This document shows positions 9,093 through 18,837 of a stretch of DNA of 64,000 bases, piece by piece. Source of the stretch: Mycetohabitans sp. B8 (GTDB lineage: Bacteria > Pseudomonadota > Gammaproteobacteria > Burkholderiales > Burkholderiaceae); the NCBI RefSeq assembly GCF_021991875.1, contig NZ_JAHLKR010000022.1:44293-108292 (forward strand). The letters run 5' to 3'. A program made the translations under genes and the position numbers. The notes beneath the pieces are model-generated. The model did not search any database. It saw only the letters and a list, made by a program, of their open reading frames with translations, and had not been told where the DNA came from. Within the stretch, counting starts at the first letter, position 1. Every line of letters begins with the position of its first letter.

Positions 9093-10019
9093 GTGAGCAA
9101 CGCAATGACCCTACCGACCCCTGCAAGCCTGGCGCCGGCTGGCGCGGGCGCGCTGGCGCTCGCCCCGAAGTCGATGCTGCCGGGTACGTTGGGTAATCTC
9201 GACGCTTACATTCAGGCGGTCAACCGGATCCCGCTGTTGTCGCAGGACGATGAAACGCGCCTTGCGATCGAATACCGCGAACAGAACAACTTGGATGCCG
9301 CACGCCAGCTGGTGCTGTCGCATCTGCGGCTGGTCGTGTCGATCGCGCGCAACTATCTGGGTTACGGCCTGCCTCACGCGGACCTGATCCAGGAAGGCAA
9401 CATCGGCCTGATGAAGGCCGTCAAGCGCTTCGATCCGCGCCAGAACGTACGGCTGGTGTCGTATGCGATTCATTGGATCAAGGCCGAGATCCACGAATAC
9501 ATCCTGCGCAACTGGCGCATGGTGAAAGTCGCAACGACAAAAGCGCAGCGCAAGCTGTTCTTCAATCTGCGCAGACATAAGCAGGGCATGCAGCCCTTCA
9601 CACCGGACGAGATCGAAGGGCTCGCGAAGGAACTGAACGTCAAGCGCGAAGAAGTGACCGAGATGGAAACGCGGCTGGCCGGCGGCGATATCGCGCTCGA
9701 AGGGCAGTTCGAGGATGGCGAGGAATCATTCGCGCCGATCGCCTACCTGGCCGACTCGCGTACCGAGCCGACCGCGGTGCTCGCTTCACGCCAGCGCGAC
9801 CTGCTGCAGACTGAAGGCCTGGCCGATGCACTTGAATCCCTCGATGCGCGCAGCCGTCGCATCATCGAAGCGCGCTGGCTGCAAGTACACGACGACGGCT
9901 CGGGCGGCGCGACGCTGCACGAACTAGCTGACGAGTTCGGCGTGTCCGCTGAGCGCATCCGCCAAATCGAGGCGAGCGCGATGAAGAAGATGCGCGGCGC
10001 ACTGCAGCAGTACGCGTGA
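9093..10019 (+). CDS. rpoH: RNA polymerase heat-shock sigma factor sigma-32
   Basis: Directs RNA polymerase to heat-shock promoters. The 308 residues contain region 2 (HLRLVVSIARNYLGYGLPHADLIQEGNIGLM, with the VSYAIHWIKAEIHEYI melting region), the RpoH-specific box KLFFNLRR and region 4 (ATLHELADEFGVSAERIRQIE). The start is GTG at 9093 with AAGGAG seven to twelve bases upstream. A CIRCE element upstream places it under HrcA. A UUCG-loop terminator follows. Confidence 0.97.
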   Translation: MSNAMTLPTPASLAPAGAGALALAPKSMLPGTLGNLDAYIQAVNRIPLLSQDDETRLAIEYREQNNLDAARQLVLSHLRLVVSIARNYLGYGLPHADLIQEGNIGLMKAVKRFDPRQNVRLVSYAIHWIKAEIHEYILRNWRMVKVATTKAQRKLFFNLRRHKQGMQPFTPDEIEGLAKELNVKREEVTEMETRLAGGDIALEGQFEDGEESFAPIAYLADSRTEPTAVLASRQRDLLQTEGLADALESLDARSRRIIEARWLQVHDDGSGGATLHELADEFGVSAERIRQIEASAMKKMRGALQQYA

Positions 10020-10043
10020 GCGTTTACCGCGCGCACTCGTCAG

Positions 10044-10069
10044 ACCCGGCTTCGGCCGGGTTTTTGTTT
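10044..10069 (+). terminator. Intrinsic terminator of rpoH
   Basis: ACCCGGC (10044-10050), a TTCG tetraloop, and GCCGGGT (10055-10061) are followed by a T-rich tail (TTTTTGTTT). It lies 25 bp after the rpoH stop. Confidence 0.92.
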
Positions 10070-10132
10070 GCACCGCGACAAATCGACACAATCCCGCTGC
10101 GCGGGGCCGCAGTGCGGTGAAAATGCGGCGGT

Positions 10133-10177
10133 TTGACGCGTCGCAATAACTGTCCCTCATTACCCCCCACCTATAAA
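10133..10177 (+). promoter_or_regulatory. Candidate FNR/ANR box and -10 of the cyd operon
   Basis: TTGAC-GCGT-CGCAA (10133-10146) resembles the FNR/ANR consensus TTGAT-N4-ATCAA with three mismatches. TATAAA at 10172-10177 could be the -10 box. That would put the box centre about 43 bp before the likely transcription start, close to the class II activator position. Oxygen control of cytochrome bd is common, so the layout is sensible, but the match is imperfect. Confidence 0.35.
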
Positions 10178-10223
10178 ATGCGTTTCGTTGAAGTCGCGCC
10201 TGCCGCGCAGCCCACGAAACACT

Positions 10224-10502
10224 ATGCTCAGCCACGACGTTCGCCGTAGCACCGATACCGACCGTGCCGGCCCTGCACAGCGCCCCGGTATGCTAGCCGC
10301 AATTTGGCACCGCCCTGGACTGGTTCGCGAGTTGACACTGGTTGTGATGGCCAAGGTCGCGATCCTGCTCGTCTTCAAGTACACGTTGTTCAGTCATCCC
10401 CAGGCACCGCACATGGAACTGCCGCCAGCTCAGGTCGCGCAAGCGCTGTTATCGGTGCCCGCATCACATCCGCCCGCTTCAGGTGATCATCATGATAAGT
10501 AG
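10224..10502 (+). CDS. cydP: Putative cytochrome bd small subunit CydP
   Basis: A 92-residue protein with one clear membrane segment (LTLVVMAKVAILLVFKYTLF) and a short periplasmic tail rich in Pro and His. Its position right before cydA, with an overlapping stop (cydA starts at 10492), matches the small CydP protein found before cydAB in Burkholderiales. The ATG at 10224 was chosen; an in-frame TTG at 10188 has no better ribosome site. Its role in the oxidase is not established. Confidence 0.75.
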   Translation: MLSHDVRRSTDTDRAGPAQRPGMLAAIWHRPGLVRELTLVVMAKVAILLVFKYTLFSHPQAPHMELPPAQVAQALLSVPASHPPASGDHHDK

Positions 10503-12108
10503 CGAAGTCGTCGACCTTTCGCGGCTGCAGTTCGCCATTACTGCGCTGTACCACTTTCTTTTCGTCCCACTGACGCTAGGCTTGTCCTGGCTGTTGGTCA
10601 TCATGGAAGCCGTCTATGTGATGACCCGCAAGCAGGTCTACAAGGACATGACCCAGTTCTGGGCCAAGCTGTTTGGCATCAATTTTGCGATGGGCGTGGT
10701 GACCGGCATCACGCTGGAGTTCCAATTCGGCACGAACTGGTCGTACTACTCGCACTACGTCGGCGATATTTTCGGCGTGCCGCTCGCGGTGGAAGGCCTG
10801 ATGGCGTTCTTCCTCGAATCGACATTCGTTGGACTCATGTTCTTCGGCTGGAACCGGCTGTCGCGCGTCGGGCATCTGACCGTCACGTTCCTCGTCGCAC
10901 TCGGCTCGAATCTGTCGGCGTTGTGGATACTGATCGCCAACGGCTGGATGAACCATCCGGTCGGCGCCGAATTCAATTACGAGACGATGCGCATGGAACT
11001 AACCAGCTTGTTTGAGGTGGTGTTCAATCCGGTCGCGCAGGTCAAGTTCGTCCATACCGTGTCGGCAGGCTATGTGACGGCAGCGATGTTCGTGCTCGGC
11101 GTATCCTCGTGGTATTTGTTGAAGAAGCGCGACGTCGACTTCGCATTGCGCTCATTTGCCGTCGCGGCCGGCTTTGGGCTGGCTTCGACGCTGTGCGTGA
11201 TCGTGCTCGGCGACGAATCGGGTTACACGACCGGCGAAGTGCAGCAAGCCAAGCTCGCCGCGATCGAATCGGAATGGACCACCGAGCCGGCACCGGCTGC
11301 GTTCACCATATTCGGATTGCCGAACCAGGACGAGCAACGCACCGACTACGCGCTGCGCATACCCTACGCGCTAGGACTGATCGCCACGCGCTCGATCGAC
11401 GAACCCGTGGTCGGGCTGTGCGATCTGATCTCTCAGAATGAGCAGCGCATCCGCAACGGTATCGTCGCGTACGGGGCGCTGCAAAAGATGAAGCAGGGCG
11501 ATACGTCCGATGCAACGCGTGCGGTGTTTGACGCCCACAAGAACAACCTCGGCTACGGGCTGCTCGTCAAGCGCTATGCACCGGACGTGCTGAATGCGAC
11601 TGACGCGCAAATCGCCGAGGCGGCCAAGCACTCGATTCCTCCCGTGGCGCCGGTGTTCTGGTCATTCCGGCTGATGGTCGGTCTGGGCATCCTGTTCCTC
11701 GTGACATTCGTGCTCGCCTTCTGGTTCTGCGCCACACGCAGTGTGGCGCATGAGAGCCGGCGCTGGTTCCTGCGCTGGTGCGTCTGGGCGATCCCGTTGC
11801 CGTGGCTCGCCGCCGAGTTTGGCTGGATCGTCGCCGAAATGGGCCGCCAGCCGTGGACGATCGCCGGTGTGCTGCCAACGTTCTCGTCAGCCTCCAGCCT
11901 GGCACCTTCGGACCTGTACTTGAGCATCGGCGGGTTCGTCTTGTTCTACACGGTGCTATTCATCGTCGAGATCACGCTGATGTTCAAGTATGCAAGGCTC
12001 GGGCCGTCGTCGCTGCATACCGGCCGCTACCACCACGAGCAACCGCAGCAGCATGACGACGCAACCGCTTACGAAACCCAACAGCTGTCTCACGTAGGGC
12101 AAGCCTGA
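10492..12108 (+). CDS. cydA: Cytochrome bd ubiquinol oxidase subunit I
   Basis: Quinol-oxidising, haem-binding subunit of the high-affinity bd oxidase in the inner membrane. Starting at ATG 10492 (AGGTGA just upstream, overlapping cydP) it has 538 residues. The N-terminus, including LSRLQFAITALYHFLFVPLTLG with the conserved His and EFQFGTNWSYYSHYVGDIFG, is very close to E. coli CydA. The GRQPW motif (VAEMGRQPWTI) and a full-length Q-loop mark it as the bd-I/long-Q-loop type rather than a cyanide-insensitive oxidase. Confidence 0.97.
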   Translation: MISSEVVDLSRLQFAITALYHFLFVPLTLGLSWLLVIMEAVYVMTRKQVYKDMTQFWAKLFGINFAMGVVTGITLEFQFGTNWSYYSHYVGDIFGVPLAVEGLMAFFLESTFVGLMFFGWNRLSRVGHLTVTFLVALGSNLSALWILIANGWMNHPVGAEFNYETMRMELTSLFEVVFNPVAQVKFVHTVSAGYVTAAMFVLGVSSWYLLKKRDVDFALRSFAVAAGFGLASTLCVIVLGDESGYTTGEVQQAKLAAIESEWTTEPAPAAFTIFGLPNQDEQRTDYALRIPYALGLIATRSIDEPVVGLCDLISQNEQRIRNGIVAYGALQKMKQGDTSDATRAVFDAHKNNLGYGLLVKRYAPDVLNATDAQIAEAAKHSIPPVAPVFWSFRLMVGLGILFLVTFVLAFWFCATRSVAHESRRWFLRWCVWAIPLPWLAAEFGWIVAEMGRQPWTIAGVLPTFSSASSLAPSDLYLSIGGFVLFYTVLFIVEITLMFKYARLGPSSLHTGRYHHEQPQQHDDATAYETQQLSHVGQA

Positions 12109-12147
12109 TGCCGTGGATCGAAGCCTTTGTTACTGGACAAAATCACT

Positions 12148-13287
12148 ATGTTTGACTATCCAACTTTGAAGGTCATTTGGTGGGTGCTGATCGGCGTCTT
12201 GCTGCTCGGCTTCGCGCTCACCGACGGCTTCGACATGGGTGTCGGCGCACTACTGCCGTTCATCGGCAAGACCGACACCGAACGTCGCGTGATCATCAAC
12301 GCGATTGGCCCTACCTGGGAAGGCAATCAGGTGTGGCTGATCACGGCCGGCGGCGCAATGTTCGCCGCGTGGCCGCTGGTCTACGCCGCTTCCTTTTCCG
12401 GCTTCTATTTCGCGATGCTGCTGGTGTTGTTCGCGCTATTCATGCGGCCGGTCGGCTTCGAGTACCGCGCCAAGCGCGATGATCCGCGGTGGCGTGCGAG
12501 TTGGGACTGGGCGTTGTTCGCCGGCAGCGCGATTCCGGCGCTGGTATTCGGCGTCGCGTTTGGCAACCTGTTGCAAGGCGTGCCGTTCCGCTTCGACGAC
12601 GAACTGCGCGTGAGCTACCATGGCGGCTTCTTCGCGCTGCTGAACCCGTTCGCGGTGCTGTGCGGTGCGGTCAGCGTCGGCATGCTGATCGCGCACGGCG
12701 CCGCGTTCCTGCGTATCAAAACCGAAGGGGCAATAGCGCGCCGCGCGTCGCACGTGTTGCGCATCGCATCGCTGATCACGGTCGTGCTGTTCATCATGGC
12801 CGGCACCCTCGTGGCCACCCGCATCACCGGCTTCGAGATCACCCGCGCGGCGCCGCTGGACGCGCTGGCCAACCCGCTGCTCAAGGGCGTGGCTGCCGCG
12901 CCCGGCCTGTGGATGGCCAACTACGTCGCCTACCCATGGATGATGCTCGCGCCGGCGCTGGGCATCGTGGCCGGCGTACTCGCACTGGCGCTTGCCTCGT
13001 CGCGCTTCACCGTCGTGGGCTTCATCATGACGGGGCTGCTGGTGACCGGCGTGATCCTGACCGCAGGCTTTTCGATGTTTCCATTTATCATGCCATCGTC
13101 GCTGGACCTGGCCAGTAGCCTGACGCTGTGGGACTCGACGTCGAGCCACCGCACACTGGGCATCATGCTAATCGTGGTGATCGTGTTCGTGCCGCTGATC
13201 ATGCTGTACACCAGCTGGGTCTATCGCGTGATGCGCGGTAAGGTCACCGAGCAAGGCGTGCAAAGCAACACGCACTCGATGTACTGA
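12148..13287 (+). CDS. cydB: Cytochrome bd ubiquinol oxidase subunit II
   Basis: Second large membrane subunit of bd oxidase, 379 residues and about eight to nine membrane helices. The family start [20 protein letters not shown] and the [12 protein letters not shown] motif are intact. I use ATG 12148, which gives MFDYPTLK as in E. coli (MIDYEVLR), rather than the TTG seven codons upstream. It lies 39 bp after cydA and 40 bp before cydX, in one operon. Confidence 0.97.
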   Translation: MFDYPTLKVIWWVLIGVLLLGFALTDGFDMGVGALLPFIGKTDTERRVIINAIGPTWEGNQVWLITAGGAMFAAWPLVYAASFSGFYFAMLLVLFALFMRPVGFEYRAKRDDPRWRASWDWALFAGSAIPALVFGVAFGNLLQGVPFRFDDELRVSYHGGFFALLNPFAVLCGAVSVGMLIAHGAAFLRIKTEGAIARRASHVLRIASLITVVLFIMAGTLVATRITGFEITRAAPLDALANPLLKGVAAAPGLWMANYVAYPWMMLAPALGIVAGVLALALASSRFTVVGFIMTGLLVTGVILTAGFSMFPFIMPSSLDLASSLTLWDSTSSHRTLGIMLIVVIVFVPLIMLYTSWVYRVMRGKVTEQGVQSNTHSMY

Positions 13288-13327
13288 GCGGCGCTTATCT
13301 CAACCGATCGATCTGACGGAGCAGAGC

Positions 13328-13450
13328 ATGTGGTATTTCAGCTGGATATTGGGTATTGGCGTCGCACTCGCGTTCGGCGTCATCAACGCGATGTGGCTCG
13401 AGTCGCATCGCGAAGCACAAAGACTTGCAGAGCCTAACACGAAGAAGTAA
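13328..13450 (+). CDS. cydX: Cytochrome bd small subunit CydX
   Basis: A 40-residue single-helix protein, MWYFSWILGIGVALAFGVI followed by a polar tail ending in EPNTKK. E. coli CydX begins MWYFAWILG and is required for stable, active bd oxidase. A GGAG (13318-13321) precedes the ATG by six bases. It completes the cydP-A-B-X operon. Confidence 0.95.
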   Translation: MWYFSWILGIGVALAFGVINAMWLESHREAQRLAEPNTKK

Positions 13451-13500
13451 CGCGCTGAAATGGCCGGTGGCGGCCGAAGGTTTTCACCAATCCCGTGCAC

Positions 13501-13554
13501 CTCGCCCAAAGTCGCCGCCGCGGCCGCGACTTTGGGCGAGGCCAACACCTTTTT
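13501..13554. terminator. Long hairpin terminator after the cyd operon
   Basis: CTCGCCCAAAGTCGC (13501-13515) and GCGACTTTGGGCGAG (13526-13540) form a perfect 15-bp stem with a 10-base GC loop. A TTTTTT run follows at 13549-13554. It separates cydX from the convergent nagA remnant. Confidence 0.75.
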
Positions 13555-13558
13555 AAGC

Positions 13559-14377
13559 CTATTCGACAACGGCTTCTCCTTCGACGTACGTGGCCACGAG
13601 CGTCAGTTCGCGATCGATCACCACTAGGTCGGCCCATGCGCCCCGCTCGATGCGACCACGGTCGACCAGCCCCAAATAGTCCGCCGCATGACGCGATAGA
13701 CGTGCCGACACGTCAGCGATCGGCAAACCGATCGAGACGAGATTGCGCAGCGCTTGGTCCATCGTCAGGGTGCTGCCCGCCAGCGTGCCATCGGCCAGCC
13801 GCCTAGACACTATACGAGCCAAGCGAATGGCCGAGTTGAACGCGCACCCCGCGCGTGGCGAGTTCGCGTACGATGTCCATGTGCCCGGCGATTTCGGGCG
13901 CCAGCGTGACGACGCGGATGGGGTCCAACGCCAAATACTCGATGACTTCGTCGAGCACCGCGACCGTGGCTGCCACCGGCTGGACACCGAGCTTGCCAGG
14001 ATTGATGTACGGACCCTCCAGATGCACGCCCAGCAGTCGCGCGGCGCCCCCGCCTGCCGCTCGCGCGCTAAAGTACCCAGGCCGGCAATCACGGACTTCA
14101 GCTGCTCTCGTGGCGCGGTCATCGTCGTGGCCAGCAAGCTTGTCGTCCCATGGCGCGCATGGGCACGGGCAATCGTGTTGACCGCCGTGCCGCCATCCAT
14201 CACGTCCGCCCCACCGCCACCGTACACATGCAGGTCGATAAAACCAGGCAGGATGTACGGCTGGTCATTGCGGGCGGGATCTGTGTGTTCGCCATCGATC
14301 GTCGCGATGCGTCCGTCGGCGAACTCTAATCGGCCGAGCAGCCAGCCGTCAGGGGGCAAGCTGTTTCCGCAGAGCAT
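13559..14377 (-). pseudogene. nagA: N-acetylglucosamine-6-phosphate deacetylase, frameshifted and internally deleted
   Basis: The N-terminal third (LPGFIDLHVYGGGGADVMDGG, then HARHGTTSLLATTMTAP) and the C-terminus (DGTLAGSTLTMDQALRNLV to LVATYVEGEAVVE) share one frame. The middle (HLEGPYINPGKLGVQ, ending GHSLG near 13815) is in another frame. The first shift falls in a C-run at 14047-14051. At the second break about 90 codons are missing, including the catalytic-Asp segment. The span is 819 bp against about 1.1 kb for an intact gene. GlcNAc-6-P cannot be deacetylated by this product. Confidence 0.93.
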
Positions 14378-14422
14378 GAAAGCCGTGTACGGGCCTCTGG
14401 CAGCCGGCCGCGCGTTAGCGCC

Positions 14423-15226
14423 TTAAAACGCGGGCAGGATCGCGCCTTTGAATTGCGTCTTGAGGAACCTGCGAATGTCGTCGGACTCGTACACGGCCAC
14501 CAGCTTCTTCACCCACGGCTGATCCTTGTCCTGCACGCGCACGGCGATCAGGTTTGCATACGGTCCCTTCAAATCTTCGAGCGCGATCGCATCCTTGGTC
14601 GGCGAGAAGCCGGCGCTCACCGCGTAGTTGTTATTGATCGATGCGGCAGCCAGGTCATCGAGCGAGCGCGGCATCTGCGCGGCATCCAACTCGACCAGCT
14701 TGATCTTCTTTGGATTCTCAATCACATCCAGCGGCGTCGCGTTTACGCCACCCACGCCCGCGCCGGCCTTCAGCTTGATGATCCCGTATTTCTGCAGCAG
14801 CAACAGCGCGCGGTTGCCGTTAGACGGATCGTTCTGGATACCGACTTTAGCGCCTGCCGGCAGGTCCTTCAACGACTTAAACTTCTTCGAGTAGAAACCC
14901 ATCGGCGACACATAAGTCAGGCCCACGTTCACAATCTTGTAGCCGCGCTGCTTAATTTGGCTGTCCAGGAACGGCTGGTGCTGGAAGCCGTTCGCGTCCA
15001 GGTCGCCAGCATCGAGCGCGGCATTCGGCTGCACGTAGTCATTGAATTCGATGACCTTGATCTTCAAACCGTTCTTCGCCGCCACCTTCGCCACTTCCTG
15101 CCAGATCTGCGCGTCCGGGCCGCTCATCGTGCCCACGCGCAGCACCGGATCGGCTCGCGCAACGTTCGACAATGCAGCTGCCATCGCGACGATGGGCAGT
15201 GTTTTCAGTAGTGTTCTGCGTAGCAT
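14423..15226 (-). CDS. metQ: MetQ/NlpA-family methionine ABC transporter substrate-binding protein
   Basis: Periplasmic binding protein, 267 residues, of the D-/L-methionine uptake family. The signal peptide ends ARA|DP; there is no lipobox Cys, so it is probably soluble rather than a lipoprotein. Family motifs include VIEFNDYVQPNAALDAGDLDAN, GFYSKKFKSLKDLPAG and the NDPSN ligand region. No metN or metI lies beside it, so its ATPase and permease must be elsewhere if it is functional. Confidence 0.88.
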   Translation of the reverse strand: MLRRTLLKTLPIVAMAAALSNVARADPVLRVGTMSGPDAQIWQEVAKVAAKNGLKIKVIEFNDYVQPNAALDAGDLDANGFQHQPFLDSQIKQRGYKIVNVGLTYVSPMGFYSKKFKSLKDLPAGAKVGIQNDPSNGNRALLLLQKYGIIKLKAGAGVGGVNATPLDVIENPKKIKLVELDAAQMPRSLDDLAAASINNNYAVSAGFSPTKDAIALEDLKGPYANLIAVRVQDKDQPWVKKLVAVYESDDIRRFLKTQFKGAILPAF

Positions 15227-15381
15227 GAATACCCCACGTCAATTTTAAGAACACGATGGTCGCATGGCTACGCGGATGAAGTGAACTACCGAATACGCAT
15301 ACGCTTATGCTTTTACGGGAAAGATCATCGGGCTACCGCGGCTACCGACTGCTGACTCCAACTTTCGAGCGCCGGACCCGC

Positions 15382-16050
15382 CTAGTCGAGCAACAACTTG
15401 AGGTCATGCACCCATGGCCCGGGACCTTGGCCATCTCGCGCGTACAGGCGCAGCTTGCCGGTAGGATCGAACACGTAGCTTGCGGCAGTGTGATCCATCG
15501 TATAATCGGCACCGTCGTTGCCCGGCACTTTCGCGTAGTACACGCGAAACGACTGGGTCACCTTCGACAGCTGCGCGTCATTGGCAGGCCGCAGGCCGAT
15601 GAATGACGGGTTGAACGCCGCGACGTATTGCGCGAGCAACGACGCACTGTCGCGCTGGGGGTCGAGCGTGACGAACAGCACCTGCACGCGTTTTGCCTGG
15701 TCGCCCAATTGCTGCATCGCTTGTGCGAGCTCGGCCATCGTCGTCGGGCACACATCGGGGCAGTGCAGGTAGCCGAAGAACAGCACGACCACCTTGCCTT
15801 TGAAATCGGCCAGTGTGCGTACGTGGCCGTTGGTATCGGCAAGCGCGAAGTCGGTGCCGAAGTGGCTCGCGCCGGTGATGTCGACGTTCGTGAATGCCGG
15901 CTTGTCGCCGCAGCCCCCCAATGCGAACGCCATGCTGGCCACTACTGCGGCCACCGCGCGTCGCAACTTGCCGAGGTTCGCGCGAGCCGCTTTGCATGGA
16001 TTGGATACCATCCGGGTCGCCGCCCAATGTAAAAAAACGCGCGCTGACAT
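15382..16050 (-). CDS. SCO1/SenC family copper chaperone for cytochrome oxidase
   Basis: Membrane-anchored thioredoxin-fold protein that helps deliver copper to the CuA site of cytochrome c oxidase. It has a lipobox-like LGGC after a hydrophobic segment, the copper-binding HCPDVCP motif, and the partner His in YTMDHTAASYVFD. The ATG at 16050 overlaps the ctaB stop (TGATG); a second ATG at 16011 would give a shorter signal peptide more typical of lipoproteins and may be the true start. It is the last gene of the haem A/assembly run. Confidence 0.92.
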   Translation of the reverse strand: MSARVFLHWAATRMVSNPCKAARANLGKLRRAVAAVVASMAFALGGCGDKPAFTNVDITGASHFGTDFALADTNGHVRTLADFKGKVVVLFFGYLHCPDVCPTTMAELAQAMQQLGDQAKRVQVLFVTLDPQRDSASLLAQYVAAFNPSFIGLRPANDAQLSKVTQSFRVYYAKVPGNDGADYTMDHTAASYVFDPTGKLRLYARDGQGPGPWVHDLKLLLD

Positions 16051-16955
16051 CAAAAGCCGATCCAACTGCGCGCGTAGTGATCAATCAGCAACGCAACGAA
16101 CAACAGCGACAAATAGACGATCGAATACCGAAATGTTTTACGCGCGATCTCGTCCGAATAGTCGCGATACATCTTCCACGCGTAGCTCAAGAACAATACG
16201 CCGAGCACGACCGCGCTGGCAAGGTATAGCACCCCGCTCATGTCGGAGACGAACGGCATGAGCGTAACGGCAAACAGCACGAGCGTGTACAACAGGATAT
16301 GCAGCGCGGTAAAGTGCACGCCATGGGTGACGGGCAGCATCGGCAATTTCGCGCACTCGTAGTCCTGGCGACGATACAGCGCCAGCGCCCAAAAATGCGG
16401 CGGCGTCCATACGAAGATGATCAGCACGAGGATCCACGCGTCGCCCGGCACCGCGCCCTGCACCGCCGCCCAGCCCAGCGCGGGCGGCATCGCGCCCGAG
16501 GCGCCGCCGATCACGATGTTCTGCGGCGTGGCGGGCTTTAGCAGCATCGTATAGATGACCGCGTAGCCGATGAACGTCGCGAACGTCAGCCACATCGTCA
16601 ACGCATTCGTAAACGTGTACAGCGTCCACATGCCCAGCCCACCGAGCACTGCGGAAAAGGTCAGGATTTGTGCCGGCGTGATCTCGCCGCGCGCCGAAGG
16701 GCGCCATGCGGTACGCCGCATCCTCGCGTCGATACGTTGCTCGACCAAACAATTGATCGCGAACGCCGCGCCAGCGAACAGCCAGATGCCGACCGTGCCG
16801 CCGACCAGCTTCTGCCACGGCACCCTGCCGGGCGTAGACAGAAACATGCCGATCACCGCGCAGAACACGGCGAGTTGGGTGACACGCGGCTTGGTCAACG
16901 CCAAATACTGTGCGATGCGGCTACCGGACGAGGGACGCAGTGTTGTACTGTCCAT
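16050..16955 (-). CDS. ctaB: Protohaem IX farnesyltransferase (haem O synthase)
   Basis: Integral membrane prenyltransferase that adds a farnesyl group to haem B to make haem O. Starting at ATG 16955 it has 301 residues and about nine membrane helices. The prenyltransferase motif is [15 protein letters not shown], and a second conserved loop reads [21 protein letters not shown]. It starts 7 bp after ctaA and ends on the SCO gene start, so the three are translated as one unit. Confidence 0.95.
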   Translation of the reverse strand: MDSTTLRPSSGSRIAQYLALTKPRVTQLAVFCAVIGMFLSTPGRVPWQKLVGGTVGIWLFAGAAFAINCLVEQRIDARMRRTAWRPSARGEITPAQILTFSAVLGGLGMWTLYTFTNALTMWLTFATFIGYAVIYTMLLKPATPQNIVIGGASGAMPPALGWAAVQGAVPGDAWILVLIIFVWTPPHFWALALYRRQDYECAKLPMLPVTHGVHFTALHILLYTLVLFAVTLMPFVSDMSGVLYLASAVVLGVLFLSYAWKMYRDYSDEIARKTFRYSIVYLSLLFVALLIDHYARSWIGF

Positions 16956-16962
16956 TCGTGAA

Positions 16963-18072
16963 TCACGCGGTGACGGCGCTCGATTCCGCCGATGAGGCGG
17001 CAACGGCGCGGCTGGAGGCAATATGCCAGTTTAACATGACAACGAGCAACAGCAGGATCGCCGCGCCGCCGTTGTGCGCGACGGCGACGGGCAGCGGCCA
17101 TTGCAGCACGATGTTGGACAAGCCGGTCAGGAACTGCAGCACCACGACCGCCAGCACGCCGTCGGCAAGCCGTGTCAGTGCCTTCACGCGCCGTATGCAC
17201 CACGCCCATCCGAGCAGATAGGCGATCACAATCATCGCGAATGTGCGATGCGTCCAGTGAATCGCCACGAGTGCGTCCTGGGTAATCATCTCGCCATGGG
17301 CATTCAGGCCGAGGGACCGCCACAAGTGGAATCCCTGTGCGAAGTCCATTGACGGCATCCATTGCCCGTTACAGGTTGGAAAGTCGGTGCACGCGAGCAC
17401 GGCATAATTCGTGCTCACCCAGCCACCGAGCGCAATCTGCACGAGCAGCAGCGCAAGGGCGACAAGCGCGGCCGCAAAGCTGCGGCCGGTGGCCGGCTCC
17501 CGCCGTGGTGCGGGCGTCATGCGCGCGGCGAACAAGCCGAGCGCCGCCAGCAGCCCAAGGCCAAGCAGCAAATGCGTGGTCACGATGACCGGCTGCAGCT
17601 TCAACGTCACGGTCCACGCGCCGAATGCCCCCTGCACCAACACCCACGCCAACAACGCAGTCGGCCACCACGGCGAAGCTGGCAAGGGCTGGCCACGCCA
17701 GCGCCGCATCCATGCGATCGCGGTCATTAGCACGATCAACAGCCCAATGGCCATCGCAAAATAGCGGTGGATCATCTCGATCCAAGCCTTCATCACGCTA
17801 ACCGGTCCGCTTGGCATCGCCGCATAGGCAGCAGCGATCGACGCATGCGCGGCAAACGGCGACGAACTTGCATAGCAGCCAGGCCAGTCCGGACAGCCCA
17901 GGCCCGAGTCGGTCAAGCGCGTGAAGCCGCCGAACATCACCAGATCCAGCGTCAAGAACATCGTTAGCCAGGCAAGCTTGCGATAGCGGTCCGAGCGGAC
18001 CCGCCACAGGATCCAGCTAAGAGGCAACAGCGCGAGCGCCGCGCCGATTAGCGCAAGTTCAATGACAAACAT
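16963..18072 (-). CDS. ctaA: Haem A synthase (COX15/CtaA family)
   Basis: Oxidises the C8 methyl of haem O to give haem A for the aa3 oxidase. It is a membrane protein of 369 residues with conserved His in [19 protein letters not shown] and [10 protein letters not shown], and paired Cys loops ([10 protein letters not shown] and [11 protein letters not shown]) seen in many bacterial members. It lies between the SCO-like gene at 18114 and ctaB on the same strand. Confidence 0.95.
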   Translation of the reverse strand: MFVIELALIGAALALLPLSWILWRVRSDRYRKLAWLTMFLTLDLVMFGGFTRLTDSGLGCPDWPGCYASSSPFAAHASIAAAYAAMPSGPVSVMKAWIEMIHRYFAMAIGLLIVLMTAIAWMRRWRGQPLPASPWWPTALLAWVLVQGAFGAWTVTLKLQPVIVTTHLLLGLGLLAALGLFAARMTPAPRREPATGRSFAAALVALALLLVQIALGGWVSTNYAVLACTDFPTCNGQWMPSMDFAQGFHLWRSLGLNAHGEMITQDALVAIHWTHRTFAMIVIAYLLGWAWCIRRVKALTRLADGVLAVVVLQFLTGLSNIVLQWPLPVAVAHNGGAAILLLLVVMLNWHIASSRAVAASSAESSAVTA

Positions 18073-18113
18073 GGCAATTCTGTATGGACGTCATGAAAAA
18101 GCGGTCCGCCCGT

Positions 18114-18791
18114 TTAGCCGATTCTCGACCATTTGAGCAGTTTGGTTAGGTCATGCTTGATCCGCGACGGGTCCGGATCACGCGGAAAGCGCATCATCAA
18201 GTTCCCGTTCGGGTCGACCAAGTAAATGTGTGCGGCGATCGAATCACTGGCCCGATCCGGATCGGGCGGCAGCCACGCGGCGAGTTGCGCCGGCGGCACG
18301 ATGAGTTTGCACGTGTCTGAATACGCGTTGGCAACGCGCTCCGGTATCGCGCCGTCGTCGGTCCGCAGCCATACAGTCCGTACTCGCTCACGTTCAGCAC
18401 CTTGCGTCGCGCGCACTTGCCGCATGAAGTACAGCTTCTTCGCACAGGCGTCATCGCAGGCGCTCGGATCGACCGAAATCAACAGCCACTTACCTTTCAG
18501 CGAATCGAGCCGCATTGGATGACCGGTTTCGTCGCGCACGACGAGATTGTCCGGAATCGGCCGTTGCGGCTGGATTAATTGGCCGTAGCTGCCCGAGCCA
18601 CCGGTGGACTTGAACACGTAGTACATCAAGTACGACGCGATAACGGGCGCGGCACAAACCGCGGCCAGCAGCAGCAGCATCCACCGCGCGCGCTGCCTGC
18701 CGCGGCGGGATGCGGGCACGCCGGTGGCCATCGGGCCATGGCGCTTACCCGGTACGTCGAGACCGGGTTTTGATCGAGAAGAATCCGTCAA
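18114..18791 (-). CDS. Membrane-anchored SCO-like thiol protein of the oxidase assembly cluster
   Basis: A 225-residue protein with a basic N-terminus, one membrane helix (MLLLLAAVCAAPVIASYLMYY) and a periplasmic thioredoxin-like domain. SACDDAC gives a C-x3-C pair at the position of the SCO motif, and the ending VDPNGNLMMRFPRDPDPSR fits the same fold. The start is TTG 18791, supported by AAGGAG 8 bases upstream; the first ATG (18731) lacks one. It lies between SURF1 and ctaA. A role in copper or thiol handling for cytochrome oxidase is an inference. Confidence 0.8.
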   Translation of the reverse strand: MTDSSRSKPGLDVPGKRHGPMATGVPASRRGRQRARWMLLLLAAVCAAPVIASYLMYYVFKSTGGSGSYGQLIQPQRPIPDNLVVRDETGHPMRLDSLKGKWLLISVDPSACDDACAKKLYFMRQVRATQGAERERVRTVWLRTDDGAIPERVANAYSDTCKLIVPPAQLAAWLPPDPDRASDSIAAHIYLVDPNGNLMMRFPRDPDPSRIKHDLTKLLKWSRIG

Positions 18792-18837
18792 CGCTACACT
18801 CCTTCACACTTCGTTCACGACATCGGTTGGCACGCGA

